Assembly (NCBI GenBank): GCA_951230915.1
Contig: OX579638.1
Span: 6,900,696-6,964,695 of the forward strand
Length of the DNA: 64,000 nt
Direction of reading: 5' to 3'
Origin: Antitrichia curtipendula
Taxonomy: Eukaryota; Streptophyta; Bryopsida; Hypnales; Leucodontaceae
A program made the position numbers and the translations under genes. Below are positions 13,250-25,348 of this stretch, piece after piece. The notes below the pieces were generated by a model. That model saw nothing but the letters and a program-made list of their open reading frames with translations, ran no database searches and was not told the DNA's origin. Within the stretch, counting starts at the first letter, position 1. Each line of letters opens with the position of its first letter.

Positions 13250-14224
13250 AATACGGTAAATCAGTTGCTTTTGTTTTTTTAATTCAATGAATTGAACAAG
13301 TTTCTTTTTTTGAAATTTTATTTAAAAATTAACAAGCTTATATTGCTATTTACCTAGTCAATGTATACTTGTGACCACAATGACTCAAGTGAAAATGTAT
13401 TAAGTTTTTTGACAAATTGTGACACATGGCCTTGTTGCTATTGATGAGGATGTAAAATATTCTACATCATTCTATTTGGGAGAAGGAAGCCTTTTTGGCT
13501 ACTATTGAATGTTATATATTACAAAGTCCCTCATTATCGACTTTTCTAAAGAAAAAGATGCTCAATCTAGGGATCACCCTTGTAGCATATGTTGGCCATT
13601 TCTTGTTATTTTCTCTCACTTTGAATTAAGCTATAAAAAATTGAAAAAATTGAAATTCACCTAATGAAATGAAACTGATCAAGTGCAATTTCTACTCCAA
13701 TTGCAAATTTTAAAAAATTCATAAATTCCAATATTTTATAGCAATATGAATTTTCATTCATATTTGGTTGCAAAATGGTAGCAAACATATTGATGACAGT
13801 TGAAGCTTGAAATCAATGGTCATGGGTCCATCTTGACTATCCATTAAATATGTGTTGTTTCCTTTAAATTCATTTCTTTTATATGGTTACAATTTTAATA
13901 TTTGACACATGAATTTAAGGTTGAAATAATTCAAATAATACTATAGTTATAGGTCAGGGTCAACAAAAAATAATTATTTTAAAGAAAGTAAATAAATAAA
14001 TAAAATGATCAAGAAAAGTTGTTGAAGTCAGCAAAAATTAAATGACAAGGTTATTGAAAAAACAAAAAAATTCCAATGCTAACTAGAAATAAAGTTTTTA
14101 TAGACAAAATAAAGTCGAGGGCAATAAAGGATATTCTATTCTACCGGTACCAATGTCATTTGACTATGTACCATGAAGAAAAAATTTCATGGCAAAATAG
14201 AGGACTTATCTATACCTTAAGTCA
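13250..14224. other. AT-rich non-coding stretch
   Basis: I see no gene, splice-consistent exon or clear transposon end here. Around 13765-13840 a short segment recurs from 10430-10500. Confidence 0.5.
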
Positions 14225-14800
14225 GGCTATTTATTTATTTTGTTTATTTGTTTTGTTTGTTTGTTACGTTGAGATCTCTGGGACCGCACATCATCTAGTT
14301 ACGTTTTGGGTACCATTAGAAAGGTCTCTGCGAGGAGGGGTGCACAAACTTTGTTTCATGGTGTTTGGACCTACGGGTGTGAAAGTTATTGAATTTCAAG
14401 AAATTTATGAACTAAAAATTACTTTTTACTTTTATATTGCTAGTGGTGATGGCACAAGTACAATAGTCTAAATACCTTAAATCAATTTGTTTGTTTGATA
14501 TACAAAGATCTAAAAAAACTGAGGCTTCAGGTGACGTTCTTGGTACCACTGAAAAACTCTTTACAAAGAGGGGTGCATGGACTTTGTTTCATGGCATTTG
14601 GACCTACGGTGTAAAAGGTACTGAATTTCAAAAAAATTATAACTTCAAAAATTAAATTAAATTAGCTTTTATTTGGAAAAATTCATAATTTTCACATCAC
14701 ATGTCCAAACACCACAAGACAAAGTCCTTGCACTCCTTTGTGCCTAAAGCTTTCTATTTATACCAAAAATGCAACCTCTCACACAAATAGTTCAGTGACA
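14225..14800. repeat. Complex repeat with direct and inverted subunits
   Basis: A unit of about 245 bp (GTTTGTTTG, GAGATCT, GGTACCAYTRRAAA, GGACTTTGTTTCATGG, TTTGGACCTACGG) is present twice in tandem at about 14240 and 14490. A shorter inverted piece follows (CACATGTCCAAACACC...) at 14695-14790. Related copies lie at 39.57-39.79 kb and, inverted, at 48.48-49.11 kb. The 131-codon open frame at 14076-14471 overlaps it and does not look like a real gene. Confidence 0.6.
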
Positions 14801-14805
14801 GTCAC

Positions 14806-15385
14806 TAAAAGTGAAAGGTGGAGAGGTCGTTTTAAAAATAAAATCCATTGTCCGTCATGATTTTTTTTATAGGGTATGGGATAATTTGAAGATGAGAGCT
14901 TGACCACTCATTGTCTTAAATAATGTAGGAATTGTGATCAAAGTGGAATTTTAGACCTCATTTTGGTATAATTAAATATTTTTCTTCAAACTTTTAATTG
15001 AGTTAATGTGGAAAATCAAGCTAAATTTCATCTTCAAAAATCCTTTTGAAAATTTGAGCCTTCAATTAAAAGTTATGGACAAAATTTGGAGAAGATGTTT
15101 AAAAATTTCCTTTCTAACTCCTCTCTAAACTTTGTCCATAACTTTTGATAGGAGGCTCAAAATCTCAAATAGATTTTTGGAGACGAAAGTTAGCTTGATT
15201 TTCAACATTAACATAGTTTAAATTCTTGAACTAATTTATTCTATGTTGCCTAAAAGATATCTTACATACTACTTTGAATACAATTCTTGCTTTTGACTTA
15301 ACTATGAGCGGTTGAGCTCCTACTAATCCTAATTTACATATTTCACGTGGGTTGTTTTACCTCCTACCACCCCACTTGTATAATC
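14806..15385. repeat. Fold-back repeat, copy 2
   Basis: The best-preserved palindrome of this family, with arms of about 100 bp or more. The left arm contains AAAATCAAGCTAAATTTCAT and AAAAGTTATGGACAAA. The right arm contains TTTGTCCATAACTTTTGATA and TTAGCTTGATTTT. The axis is near 15110. Outer flanks match 33.1-33.7 kb in reverse orientation. The transcript would fold into a very long hairpin. Confidence 0.7.
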
Positions 15386-15614
15386 AACTTGTCTTCTCAT
15401 CTTTGAGCACAAAAAATAAGTAGCTTTTGAAGCTATTTGACATGGAAGTTTGAATATTTTTAATTTCTTTGAATTGAATATCAAATATAAAAAAATTAAA
15501 TTTGAAAGTCCATAAGTTTACTTTTATACTTTAATTAATTATTTAGCATCAATGTGCCAACCTTACCCTATAGCTATAACATTAGTGTTTAAAATATTCA
15601 TTAAATGACAGTTT

Positions 15615-15800
15615 CCGGAAGTGGATTCTCTTCGAACCTTGGATCAGCTTTGTTTTTCAACCACTTTAGGCGGCAAGCGCCTTGAAATGGCGGTCTCCTC
15701 CCCCATTGGGCTGCGTTTGGTTGTAGATTATTGTTTTGCATTTGGTCACTTACCCTTAGGCCATTTGCGGCTGAACTCTTGTTACTCTTTTTTCTTGCAT
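15615..15800 (+). other. Short GC-richer island, possibly a retroelement 3' fragment
   Basis: Base composition rises abruptly in otherwise AT-rich DNA. A frame opening at 15621 stays open for 98 codons but dissolves into AT-rich sequence. The pyrimidine-rich text resembles the 3' part of plant non-LTR retrotransposons only in a general way. No domain is visible. Confidence 0.15.
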
Positions 15801-16025
15801 AAGAGGTTCTTTCACTTGTGTAAAATTTTATGTATATATATTAATTCTTTCAATTTTCTTCAAAAAACACAATGGATGTGCATTGAAAAAACTTCAAAGA
15901 TTATGTATAAAATTTAATACTAGAAGGAAAGAATGTTTTCGGTGAATCAATAGTATATACAAATATTTTTTTAAATATCATTCAGACCCTAAAGATTTTT
16001 GATAAAAAAACATAGTCAAAAACCT

Positions 16026-16978
16026 TTAATATTACTATAAATAATTGACTATGTTTTAATCAAAAACGCTCCTACATTGTCATTTCTAATACAAGTACCA
16101 AATTTTAGGGGGGGAAACGATTTTGGACAAATGTAACCGTCGGATCTTGTAGTATGTTGGTTTGAGAAGATGTGGAAAAAATTTCAAGAAATTCCACTGT
16201 GTAAATTGCAAGATATTAGCGTTTGAAGTGATAAAATTCCATTTTTTGCCCCTGCAAAATACCGGTCAGCTGCACTTCACAAGTCAAACCTTTATGCAAA
16301 AAATTCAAAATGGTTGTAACTCTTTGGATTCATTCTTCCAGGCAAGTTGGCTACATGCTTGAAATTTTTTAGATCATTTGAAATTGTACAACATACAGGA
16401 AAAAAATAGTAAGTAGAAAGAAGTAGAAAATGATTCAAAATACTAAATTGTTAACCATTTATTTATGGAATTGAAAATGTCAATCCCAATAGTTTTATTG
16501 CTGCAATAAACAATGTAAATCTAATGTTTTTATTTTGCTTTTCAAAAACATTAAAAATGGAGTAAAATAAAAGACTTCAAAGTATATTTTAGAGTAGAGA
16601 TTTTATAACTACTTATAAACTACCCTCAACTAAAATTCCTTATAAATTTCATCTCGTTAATCAAAATGGAATGATTCAAAGTCTTCCATGTACTTAGAAG
16701 TTCAAGAAAAGCATTTTCAAATTCTTATTTTTCAAAAAATGATTCTTAAAGAAGTTTTCTTTTGCTACCTAAGCTACCAGTCAATCAATGAAAACTACAT
16801 ATCATTCAATAACTTTTTGACAATGTAGTCAAAAGTTATGAAAATTGTTGTGCCTTAGCTACTCCTTGGGAAAATGTTGTGTCAAAATTTCAAAGAACAA
16901 AAAAAATTTCATTCTTAGTGAGCTGCCCAAAATCACTATGTTGCCAAAAAAACGTACTTTGGTCCTTTCAGGGGTTAA
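16026..16978 (+). mobile_element. TTAA-flanked element C, about 950 bp, left end decayed
   Basis: The right end is CCTTTCAGGGGTTAA. The left end keeps TTAA but the CCCCTAAAG motif is replaced by AT-rich sequence. The interior follows the family order (GACTATGTTTTAATCAAAAA, GGATCTTGTAGTATG, ATTGCAAGATATTAGC, GCAATAAACAATG). Just left of it, at 15985-16025, an inverted terminal fragment (AAACATAGTCAAAAACC) suggests a second, mostly deleted copy. Confidence 0.65.
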
Positions 16979-17820
16979 ATGTAAAAAATTTATATGGATT
17001 TTGCTATTGCCGTAAGAGCAAGTAAAGGTTAATCTTGAAATGATGCCAAAGCCAATTTGTGTCAATCTTTTATAGCAATTTGAACGTTTGGCCTAGAATT
17101 ACGGACTCTTGATTTTTTAAGAATAGAAAGGTAGAATATTTTTATTTATATCATTATATTCTATACTATTGTTCCACACATGTAGAGGATTTTTTCAAAT
17201 TTTTGGAGTTAATTTTGTATTTACTATGAATTTTTTTCACTTTTCCTTCAAAATTGTTGCAATTCATGACTAATATTTATTGAATTTCTATGACTAATAG
17301 AAGGCATGAAATTTTATTGTTAAAAACACACAATAGAATTAGACAATTTTGCACTAGAGACATATGACATTGGACTTGGCACATACAACACTAAAAAATG
17401 ACATTTTGAAGAATTTGGGAGGAGGGGGGACAATATTATTTTCAACAATAAAATGATGAGGTGAACATGTACGTACAAGAATACAAAAATAAAATGATGA
17501 CGTTTCCTTCTTTTTTACAAACATGGAGTTGCCCTACTTTGTACTTAGGGTTGAACTTAAGGACAACTGTTAAAAAATTTGTTCATCCATTAAAGAAGAT
17601 TTCACAATTTCCAATTACATGCAATATAAGTTGCTTGTGCCATGATTGCCCAAGACAACCTTGGAGGACATACACATATGGACTTTGATAGAGACTAGAG
17701 GATGCAATGCAATATTAGAAGAGTAGTGCAAATCAATGTAATGTAGGAAGTGTGGTAGCGTGGACACCCCATGGATATTTTGTATGTATTTGTAGTTGTT
17801 GAAGTGCATTTCCAATGCAC
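16979..17820. other. AT-rich non-coding stretch
   Basis: No supported gene or element is visible. Short frames on both strands look like chance. Confidence 0.5.
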
Positions 17821-17980
17821 TAAGGTAAACTACCTCATTACGGACTAAATGGGAGTAAGCCTATTGTGGGCAAAATTGTAATGGTGATGTACATTCTAGT
17901 TTTGAAATGTACACCACCATTACAATTTTGTCCACAATGAGCTTGTTCCCATTTAATCTGTAATGGAGTAATTTACCTTA
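17821..17980. mobile_element. 160-bp palindromic MITE, TAAGGT family
   Basis: Almost the whole segment is an inverted repeat. The left arm is TAAGGTAAACTACCTCATTA...CAAAATTGTAATGGTG and the right arm is CACCATTACAATTTTG...ATTTACCTTA. The loop is about 20 bases near 17895-17910. Reading the outermost TA as target duplication leaves AGGTAAA termini, as in Tc1/mariner-type elements. Its right edge nearly touches the next element. Confidence 0.7.
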
Positions 17981-17986
17981 TATTAA

Positions 17987-18321
17987 GGGCTGCTTCACAC
18001 TTAAAAGGTTGGGCCAATTTATTGTGTTAGAGGCCAAGAATTCTCATTTGTGATTGGACAAACCCCTCAAATTGGTCTCAACTCATTTACACCTAGAGGC
18101 CAACCAATTTGGTATAATGAATTTTTTATTCAAAAAAGACATGATCTAACATGGACCGAGCTCGTTGAATTGGGTGCACCAAAAATGGGAGGCTAATGTC
18201 AAATTTTAAATTTTAAATTTTTTTTTATGAAATACTTTTTTCCCCAATAGATTGTATGCATTAGATGTTGTGCAATCAGCCTCAAGGGAAATTGGCATGG
18301 CTTCTAGGTGTAAAGTAGCCC
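17987..18321. mobile_element. 335-bp TAA-flanked MITE, PIF/Harbinger-like
   Basis: The ends are GGGCTGCTTCACACTT and AGGTGTAAAGTAGCCC, inverted with mismatches. TAA lies directly on both sides (17984-17986 and 18322-18324), the target duplication expected of PIF/Harbinger elements. A related element is nested at 41.0-41.5 kb. The right-end sequence is repeated at 18478-18535, ending in GTGGCCCTAA. Confidence 0.6.
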
Positions 18322-19965
18322 TAAAAATTTCAACCCTCATCTCTCTCTTTTCTAGGTTTTATTGAATCGGCCCAACTTCTTGGCCCCATGGTCTTTACAT
18401 GTGGGAGAAGTGGCCCCCGTTATAATCTTATTCTAATGAGTAGTTGATGACAACCTTGAGCCAAAAAGGGGTTGAAATTTTGTGCAATCGGCTGCAAATA
18501 AAATTGGCCCAATTTCTAGGTGTAAACTGCAAAGTGGCCCTAAAAATAAACCAACAATGGAAAGCTAGTGGACCTGCTTTAGATTTTGGCATTTTGAATG
18601 AGTCATCGAATGATTGTAGTTGTTGTTGGCATATATTCAAAATTGACAAGTAAACAATGTTGTATTAAAGTAATTGCACTATACAACTACAAAAAATTGA
18701 ATCGTACAAGAAATAAGAGTATTTGAGATCATGACAACTTTAATAATAAGTGTGAAAGTTTGGAATGAAGGAAAATGGGGACCTCCATCCAAAATGCCCC
18801 TACACTAATGTATTATATAGTGTATCAACTACATATTTGAAAAAGTTGGACATAGTTACTCAAAAAATTGGGGGGTAACTAAATTTTCTAAAACTCATTT
18901 TTTGTATGCAAATTGTGTATACAATTAGTGCACTTGGCCAAGTGCAAGAATGTCTAATTCAGTATAGAAAAACTTTCACTTGTTAAAGGTAAAAAAGGGG
19001 ATAGTAAAGATTGAAGAATTATGAATTCAACTTTGCAATCATGGGCCCTTTTGGGGGGGATTAAAAGACCATAACCTCAGTGAATCCATTTTCTATACAA
19101 ATGGCATCCTTTCATTGAATGAGGAAAGGTATGTTGTTTTTCTTAATGTGGGATTTCTTTAGTATTATGAAACCCCTCTTTATAGAACCTTGGTTGAATA
19201 TTATTGACTAAGATCTAACCATTCAACCATTTGAGGTTACATCTGATAACATGAAAGTGGAGTCTTGTTGTGACTGAAAAAACATCCTTTGCCAATCTCG
19301 TGTCTTGTCATGTTATTTTTCACAGCAAGACTCTACTCTCACATTATCTAATTCAATTTTTTTTCACATATGCCAATTATATCCAATTGTTGGATAGAAA
19401 AAAATTCTATGTAATAATACTAAATGATTCATTTTCATTGGTACATATGAGTTTGCCTAGGTAGTGATACAATATCTTGCCTCCATTGAATCTAAGTGAA
19501 TGGATGGTGTCAGTTGAATGAAATTTTTCTATGCAAATAATTGCCAAATTCTTAAATACCTCATTTTTGAGTTGGCTCCTATTTCATTAGAAACAAAGAA
19601 AAATAAAGAGAAAAAAATAGATGAAGCTGTCAAAATCCTCTCTAAGAAATATGAGATTTGCTACTCTTTGGATGAAGTTTACTGGTTCTAGGCCATATTG
19701 GGGATGAGTGAAGAATGGATGGTCCAAATTGAATGGTTTGTCTATCACGCTTGCATTATGATTCTATGGTGCATGTTCCACTTCCACAAAGAAACCCCCA
19801 AACTTCCATGGTTTGAAGAGTAAGCCAAAGGTTTCTCTTTTTCTATTGGCAATAAGGTAGGAATATCATAAATAGTTAAAATAAGCAAATTTCGTGAATT
19901 TCTTGAGAAATTGAGCTCAATGTGTGCGGAAATAAGGATGAGGGAGAATGGAGATGAAGTGATCC
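18322..19965. other. Non-coding stretch with a duplicated MITE right end
   Basis: 18478-18545 repeats the right end of the preceding element (CTAGGTGTAAA...GGCCCTAAAAAT). No other structure or gene is visible. Confidence 0.45.
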
Positions 19966-20908
19966 TTAACCCCTAAAGGACCAAACACCGTTTTTTGACA
20001 ACATAGCGATTTTGGGCAGCTCACTATGACCGGAATTTTTCTTTTTTTTCTTTGAAATTTTCACATAAGATGTGCCCGAGGAGTAGCTTTAAGGTCCAAC
20101 AATTTTCGTAACTTTTGACTACATGGTTAAAAAGTTATTGCATGATATGTCATTTTCATTGTTCGGCGGGCAGCCGGGGCAGCAAAAAAAACTTCTTTAA
20201 AAATCACTTTTAAAAAAAACTAAAATTTGAAATTGGTTCTTTAGATTTATATGTATGTGGGAGGCTTTGAATTATTCCATTCCGATCAATGAGTCAAAAG
20301 TTATGAGGATTCTTAGTTTGAGGGTAGTTATGAAATCTCTACTCTAAAATAAACTTTGAAGTCCTTTATTTAACTCGATTTTCAATATTTTTGAAAAAAA
20401 ATAAAAACATTGGGTGTAGATTGTTTATTACAACATTACAATCGTTGGGATTGGCATTTTTCAATTTCATAAATAAATTCTTGACAATTTAGTGCTTTGA
20501 ATCATTCTCTACCTCTTCCTACTTACTATTTTTTCCCTATATGTTGTACAATTCCAAATGATCTGAAATTTTTCAAGCATGTAGCCAACTTGCCTTGAAG
20601 AATAAATCCAAAGAGTAACCATCATTTTGGACATTTTTTCATACAAATGTGACCTTGTGGAGGGCAGCTGCCCGTTTTTTCGCAGGGACAAAAAAAGGAT
20701 TTTTGTCAATTCAAACGCTATTATCTTGCAATCCACTTGGTGGAAAATTCTGAAATTTTTTCCACATCTTCTTAAACAAGTTCACTACAAGATCCTACGG
20801 TTACAAGTGTCCAAAAATGTTTTTTTTCTACAATTTGGCACTAGTATTAGAAATGGCAGTTCTGGAGCGGTTTTGGTGAAAACATAGTCAAAAACCTTTA
20901 GGGGTTAA
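19966..20908 (-). mobile_element. TTAA-flanked element D, intact 943 bp, reverse orientation
   Basis: The element starts TTAACCCCTAAAGGACC and ends CCTTTAGGGGTTAA, so about 14 terminal bases including TTAA are perfectly inverted. On the minus strand it is colinear with element E at 23.6 kb and visibly very similar over its whole length. It carries no transposase; the longest frame is about 75 codons (20509-20736, minus). With E it gives the best picture of the family at full length. Confidence 0.88.
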
Positions 20909-21492
20909 ATGAACCACTTTAGCAATTGAATAAATCTAGGAAAAGTTGTTTTTCTATTGCAAGGGCCAATCATTGTCTTTGATTTTTGCACATCTCTTTA
21001 CAAGTTGCAAGTGGACGGATTTTGGGACACCTATGGTCATAAATAGTTGTCTATGCCCCAAATCTTTGAAAATTTAGAAGTAACTCAAAAATGCTTGTAA
21101 AAATACAAAACCACTTGCATTAGGTTCCACATTTATTTTTTCTTTCTCTAAAAAATGATCTAAAAATATTTTTGTCCACGGAAAACTCCTATGAAAAATG
21201 CATACCAGACCTTAAAGGGTCACTTTTAGAGCCTCCGACCTTTATTGGTATTCCTCCTGTATCGTACCAATCGCAGAGGGGTCTTCTGTCCATCAGGCCA
21301 GAACCTTCTGTTTTGACTTGAACAAAGTACAAATGCGAGGTCAGTCTTTGTCTGAGTTTGAGAAACGGAGAAAGTGTCCATCCTCATGCCGTAAATTAAA
21401 GACTATGAGTGGCATCTTGTTGCCATGGATATGACTCCATTCACATGTGATGGGCCTCCAGTTGATGATTTCAGTTCATTTTCTAGTGCAAG
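20909..21492. other. Non-coding stretch
   Basis: No gene or element end is visible. From 21230 the base composition becomes more GC-rich without an identifiable reading frame. Confidence 0.45.
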
Positions 21493-21635
21493 TAAGGTGG
21501 AAACATCCTAAACCGTCCCTGTACCCAATTCCGTCACCATGTACTGACAGAGTACATTCTTACTATGAAAATGTGCACCCTCGGTACATAGGGACGGAAT
21601 TGGGTACAGGGACGGTTTAGGGTGTCTTCACCTTA
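21493..21635. mobile_element. 143-bp hairpin MITE, TAAGGT family
   Basis: Arms of about 44 bp are almost perfectly complementary: CTAAACCGTCCCTGTACCC and AATTCCGTC on the left, GACGGAATTGGGTACAGG and GACGGTTTAG on the right. Outermost bases are TAAGGTG and CACCTTA. The loop is about 55 bp. The near-identity of the arms suggests a young or structurally maintained element. Confidence 0.75.
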
Positions 21636-22164
21636 GTCAAGGATGATGAAAAGAATCCAGTCTCCGGCCAGGCTGTGGATGGGCGTCCTGGGGACTAACT
21701 TTTTTAAGTCAGTCAAATGTCAAATGTGTCACCTGGCCTGGGCATAACTTATCATTACGTTTAGTACTGACAGGAGAAAAAGGAACTGGCCAGCGTGCTC
21801 AGAACGGAAGTTGGAGACGTGCTCACCCATGCTTGCAACTGAAGGACTCCGTCTGGGATGAAGAGAGACCCGAAGGGCCATCTTACGTGTGAGCCTGGTA
21901 GGAAGCTCGGTGTAAGATTAAAGAGGTTCCACCAATTGTCTTGCCCATCATTGGTAAGTGGAAAAAGGAGGACTTCATATTTTACCAATATCAATGGACA
22001 ATCTTAGTAGTGGAGACTAGTCAATCTCGAGGGAATCAATGTGTGTAAAATTCTTATTCTATCTTTTTTCACCTATCAAGTCCACATGAAGGTGCAATTA
22101 TGGTAAAAACACCCATTGTTGACCAGGGACCCATCCCCAACTTGTAGGGTGTACTATGTCCAAC
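21636..22164. other. GC-richer stretch without a recognisable gene
   Basis: Composition is higher than the surroundings up to about 22020, with a 77-codon minus-strand frame (21994-21761) that resembles nothing I know. Confidence 0.35.
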
Positions 22165-22505
22165 CAAGGTTGCAATAAAATTTCAACCAAAGCTTTGAAT
22201 GTTTTTTTTTCTCCTTTTCAAAGTTAAGACTAATTGAATCATGACACATGTCGCAAAGTAGTGAGCAAAAAATAGTTCTTGAATGATCGGCATTGGAAGA
22301 CTCTACATGTTAGCTATAGGTTTGGACCAGCTGATGGCTTCCAAAATTCATAGTAATTTCAATTCAAGGCATGGAATTACAAAAAAAACTGCAATCTTCT
22401 TTATTTTTATCTTCCTACATGGCAAAAAATTTACATGCCTTATACTACTCCAAAACATGTACAAATCACTTAAGTGGTCGACAATGGATGGTTCTACTAT
22501 ACCAT
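22165..22505 (+). repeat. Dispersed repeat, copy 2 (partner at 12.79-13.12 kb)
   Basis: It matches 12786-13115 in the same orientation with many substitutions and small indels. Common blocks include TTTCTCCTTTTCAAAGTTA, CAAAGTAGTGAGC and TTTCAATTCAAG. Its boundaries and class are unknown. Confidence 0.6.
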
Positions 22506-23588
22506 TTGCACCTTCAGAACCCCTCGTGAAGTTTCCCTACCTACCAATACATGTAAGGAAGTCTTAAGTAGTCAGTCAGATGGAGAGGTCAACACTAGTT
22601 TGTCCGATTGGTGAAGGTGAAAATTCTGTTCACGAGCACCTACAAAAATATCATTTGGCCATGGAAAGTTGTAGTAAAATAGAGATTTTTTGGGGGGGGG
22701 GAGGAGATCTTACAAATTCCATTTGGAATTTAGGGTGACAAAATTTGGAAATAAAAGAATTTGTAGTCTTAGATAAGTTTTTAAAAATGATTAAAAAAAT
22801 CAAGATCATAAGGACTTGTGTAAACTTTCAAATGTCTTCAAAAGAGATATTTCTTGGGATTTTAGAGATTAAAATAGTATGACTTCAAAAAAATAGGTTT
22901 GCACACACTACTTGGAGAAATCAACATACATCCTACTCACAATCATGTGATAGTAAGATAACTACACCAAAAATGAACCACTCCTCAAAGTCAACTCCTA
23001 TTTTTGAAGGAAAATTGAATAGAGGGAGGCTACCCAAAATAAAGTGCATGACAAGGATAAGTATAAGGTGGATTTGAGTAGTGTACAACTCTATTTATAA
23101 TACTATGGAGGTGGCAACCTTAGAAGTGGACAATTTTGGGTACACTTTTTGTTGCTTTAACTTCTTTTCTAGTGTCATTTCTTCATGTGCATCAAATGCA
23201 TTTTGGCATCACCTACATGATACTTTTAGCATCCTACACCTTGCATCTTTGAAAATTGTAACTAATTCACAATGTATTCAAAAATTATGAAACTACTTGC
23301 ATTTTGATTCATAGTCCTTCACCAATGTGCAAAAAGTGTAGTTCATTTTCTAAAGTACATTTGTTATGCCACAAAGCTTATTCATGTGATTCTAGGTGTA
23401 GTTACCTTAAAATGGATACAAGGTCAGGTAAGGCTGGGTACAAATACCCTAGTTGGTTTAATAAACATGAAAATCTTACACATATGAACCATTTTAATTT
23501 CGTTTTGAACCAAGTGGATGATTTCAGTTCAGTTGTTCCATTGCAGGAAGCATTAACTATTTTTTCATTTGCAATACCACTTTCTTTT
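22506..23588. other. AT-rich non-coding stretch
   Basis: There is no supported gene. A G-run lies at 22692-22701. The frames at 23081-23290 and 23304-23609 have no recognisable content. Confidence 0.45.
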
Positions 23589-24532
23589 TTAACCCCTAAA
23601 GGTTTTTGACTATGTTTTCACCAAAACCGCTCCAAAACTGCCATTTCTAATACTAGTGCCAAATTTTAGAAAAAAAATATTTATGGACACTTGTAACCGT
23701 AGGATCTTGTAGTAAACTTGTTTAAGAAGATGTGGAAAAAAAATTCAGAATTTTCCACCATGTGCATTGCAAGATAATAGCATTTGAATTGACAAAAATC
23801 CTTTTTTTGTCCCTGCAAAAAAACGGGCAGCTGCCCTTCACAAGGTCACATTTGTATGAAAAAATGTCCAAAATGGTGGTGCTTCTTTGGATTCATTCTT
23901 CAAGGCAAGTTGGCTACATGCTTGATAAATTTCAGATCATTTGGAATTGTACAACGTATAGGAAAAAAATAGTAAGTAGGAAGAGGTAGAGAATGATTCA
24001 AAACACTAAATTGTCAAGAATTTATTTATGAAATTGAAAAAGGCCAATCCCAACGATTATAGTGTTGTAATAAACAATCTACACCCAATGTTTTTACTTT
24101 TTTTCAAAAATATTAAAAATCGAGTTAAATAAAGGACTTCAAAGTTTATTTTAGAATAGAGATTCCATAACTACCCTCAAATTAAGAATCCTCATAACTT
24201 TTGACTCATTGATCGGAATGGAATGATTCAAAGCCTCCCACGTACATATAAATCTAAAGAACCAATTTCAAATTTTAATTTTTCTTAAAAGTGATTTTTA
24301 AATAAGTTTTTTTTGCTGCCCGGGTTGCCTGCCGAGCAATGAAAATGATATATCATGCAATAACTTTTTAACCATGAAGTCAAAAGTTATGAATATTGTT
24401 GGGCCTTAAAGCTACTCCTTGGGAAAATGTTGTGAAAAAATTTGAAAGAAAACAAATAAAAACTCTGCTTGTAGTGAGCTGCCCCAAAACGCTATGTTCT
24501 CAAAAAACGCTGTTTAGGGCTTTAGGGGTTAA
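23589..24532 (+). mobile_element. TTAA-flanked element E, intact 944 bp
   Basis: The ends are TTAACCCCTAAAGG and GGGCTTTAGGGGTTAA. It is the forward counterpart of element D. The internal order seen in all copies is CTGCCATTTCTAATAC, GTAGGATCTTGTAGTA, ATTGCAAGATAATAGC, CGGGCAGCTGCCCTTC, CATTTGGAATTGTAC, GTTGTAATAAACAATC and TTGGGAAAATGTTGTG. An 85-codon frame (23732-23989) corresponds to the frames in A, B, C and D. It has no transposase. Confidence 0.88.
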
Positions 24533-24671
24533 TAAAACTTCTTCTGAATGTCAAAGCAAAGATATCAATGATCTACAACAACGATACAAATATCAAGATC
24601 AACTATACTAATCAAATGGAGAAGCATATCACAGATTTTTGACTTTTTGAGTTTAGGTCTTGCAAACTAAG

Positions 24672-25257
24672 TTAACCCCTAAAAGACCACTTGTTCCCTT
24701 GGGGGACAATTTGGGTCCGGGTAGGTTTCTATCGTCTCAATTTTTTTGAGATTCTTTTGAGATTTTTTGAGGTTGTGTAGCATTGCGAGAGCTTTGTGGA
24801 TATATAATTTTTGTTTCAATCGGATGCCGGATGAAAAAGTTATGGCACAATAAGCAAGAAATGGAGATTGGCGGGCAACCCAAAAATAAATTACAAAAAA
24901 TCAAAATGAATTTTTTTGAATTTTTCTCTAAAATATCATGTTTTAATCTATATGTGAAGCTTTGATTCATTCTATTGGGACTAGGGATGCTTTATGGACA
25001 ATCTTAGTTTTTCGTGCAATTTAAGCATCTTCTTAAGAAAAAACTTTTTGTCCAACTTTGAATGCTAATATCTTCCAATCCATACGGTCAAATTTGATGA
25101 AATTTTTACTACATGATCTTAGAAAAGTTAAGTATAATATCCTATGGTTAAATTCCAAAAAGGAAAAAAAAAATTTGGTTTCCTTAAGTGAATGCAGCAG
25201 AAGTGGTAGTTTTGAGTGTTTTTTGACAGAAAACACCCTCGGGGCTTTAGGGGTTAA
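24672..25257 (+). mobile_element. TTAA-flanked element F, 586 bp
   Basis: It starts TTAACCCCTAAAAGACC and ends GGGGCTTTAGGGGTTAA. The interior is shorter than A-E and closer to the copy at 27.8 kb (TATAATTTTTRTTTCAATYGG, then TTATGGCACAATA). The right part has GTAGTTTTGAGTG and TTTTTGACAGAAAA. It is non-coding. Confidence 0.8.
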
Positions 25258-25348
25258 CTTTGACTGCTTTAGTATAATTTATTCAAGAAGAAAAAAAAGA
25301 AGATGAATTGGGGTTGAGCTTCTGTCTAAGTGTCTCAAACAAGACGGC

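Noticed and set aside
7893..24532. Reading the 940-bp elements as solo LTRs
   Set aside because: They have inverted rather than TG..CA termini and TTAA at both edges, which fits DNA transposons better.
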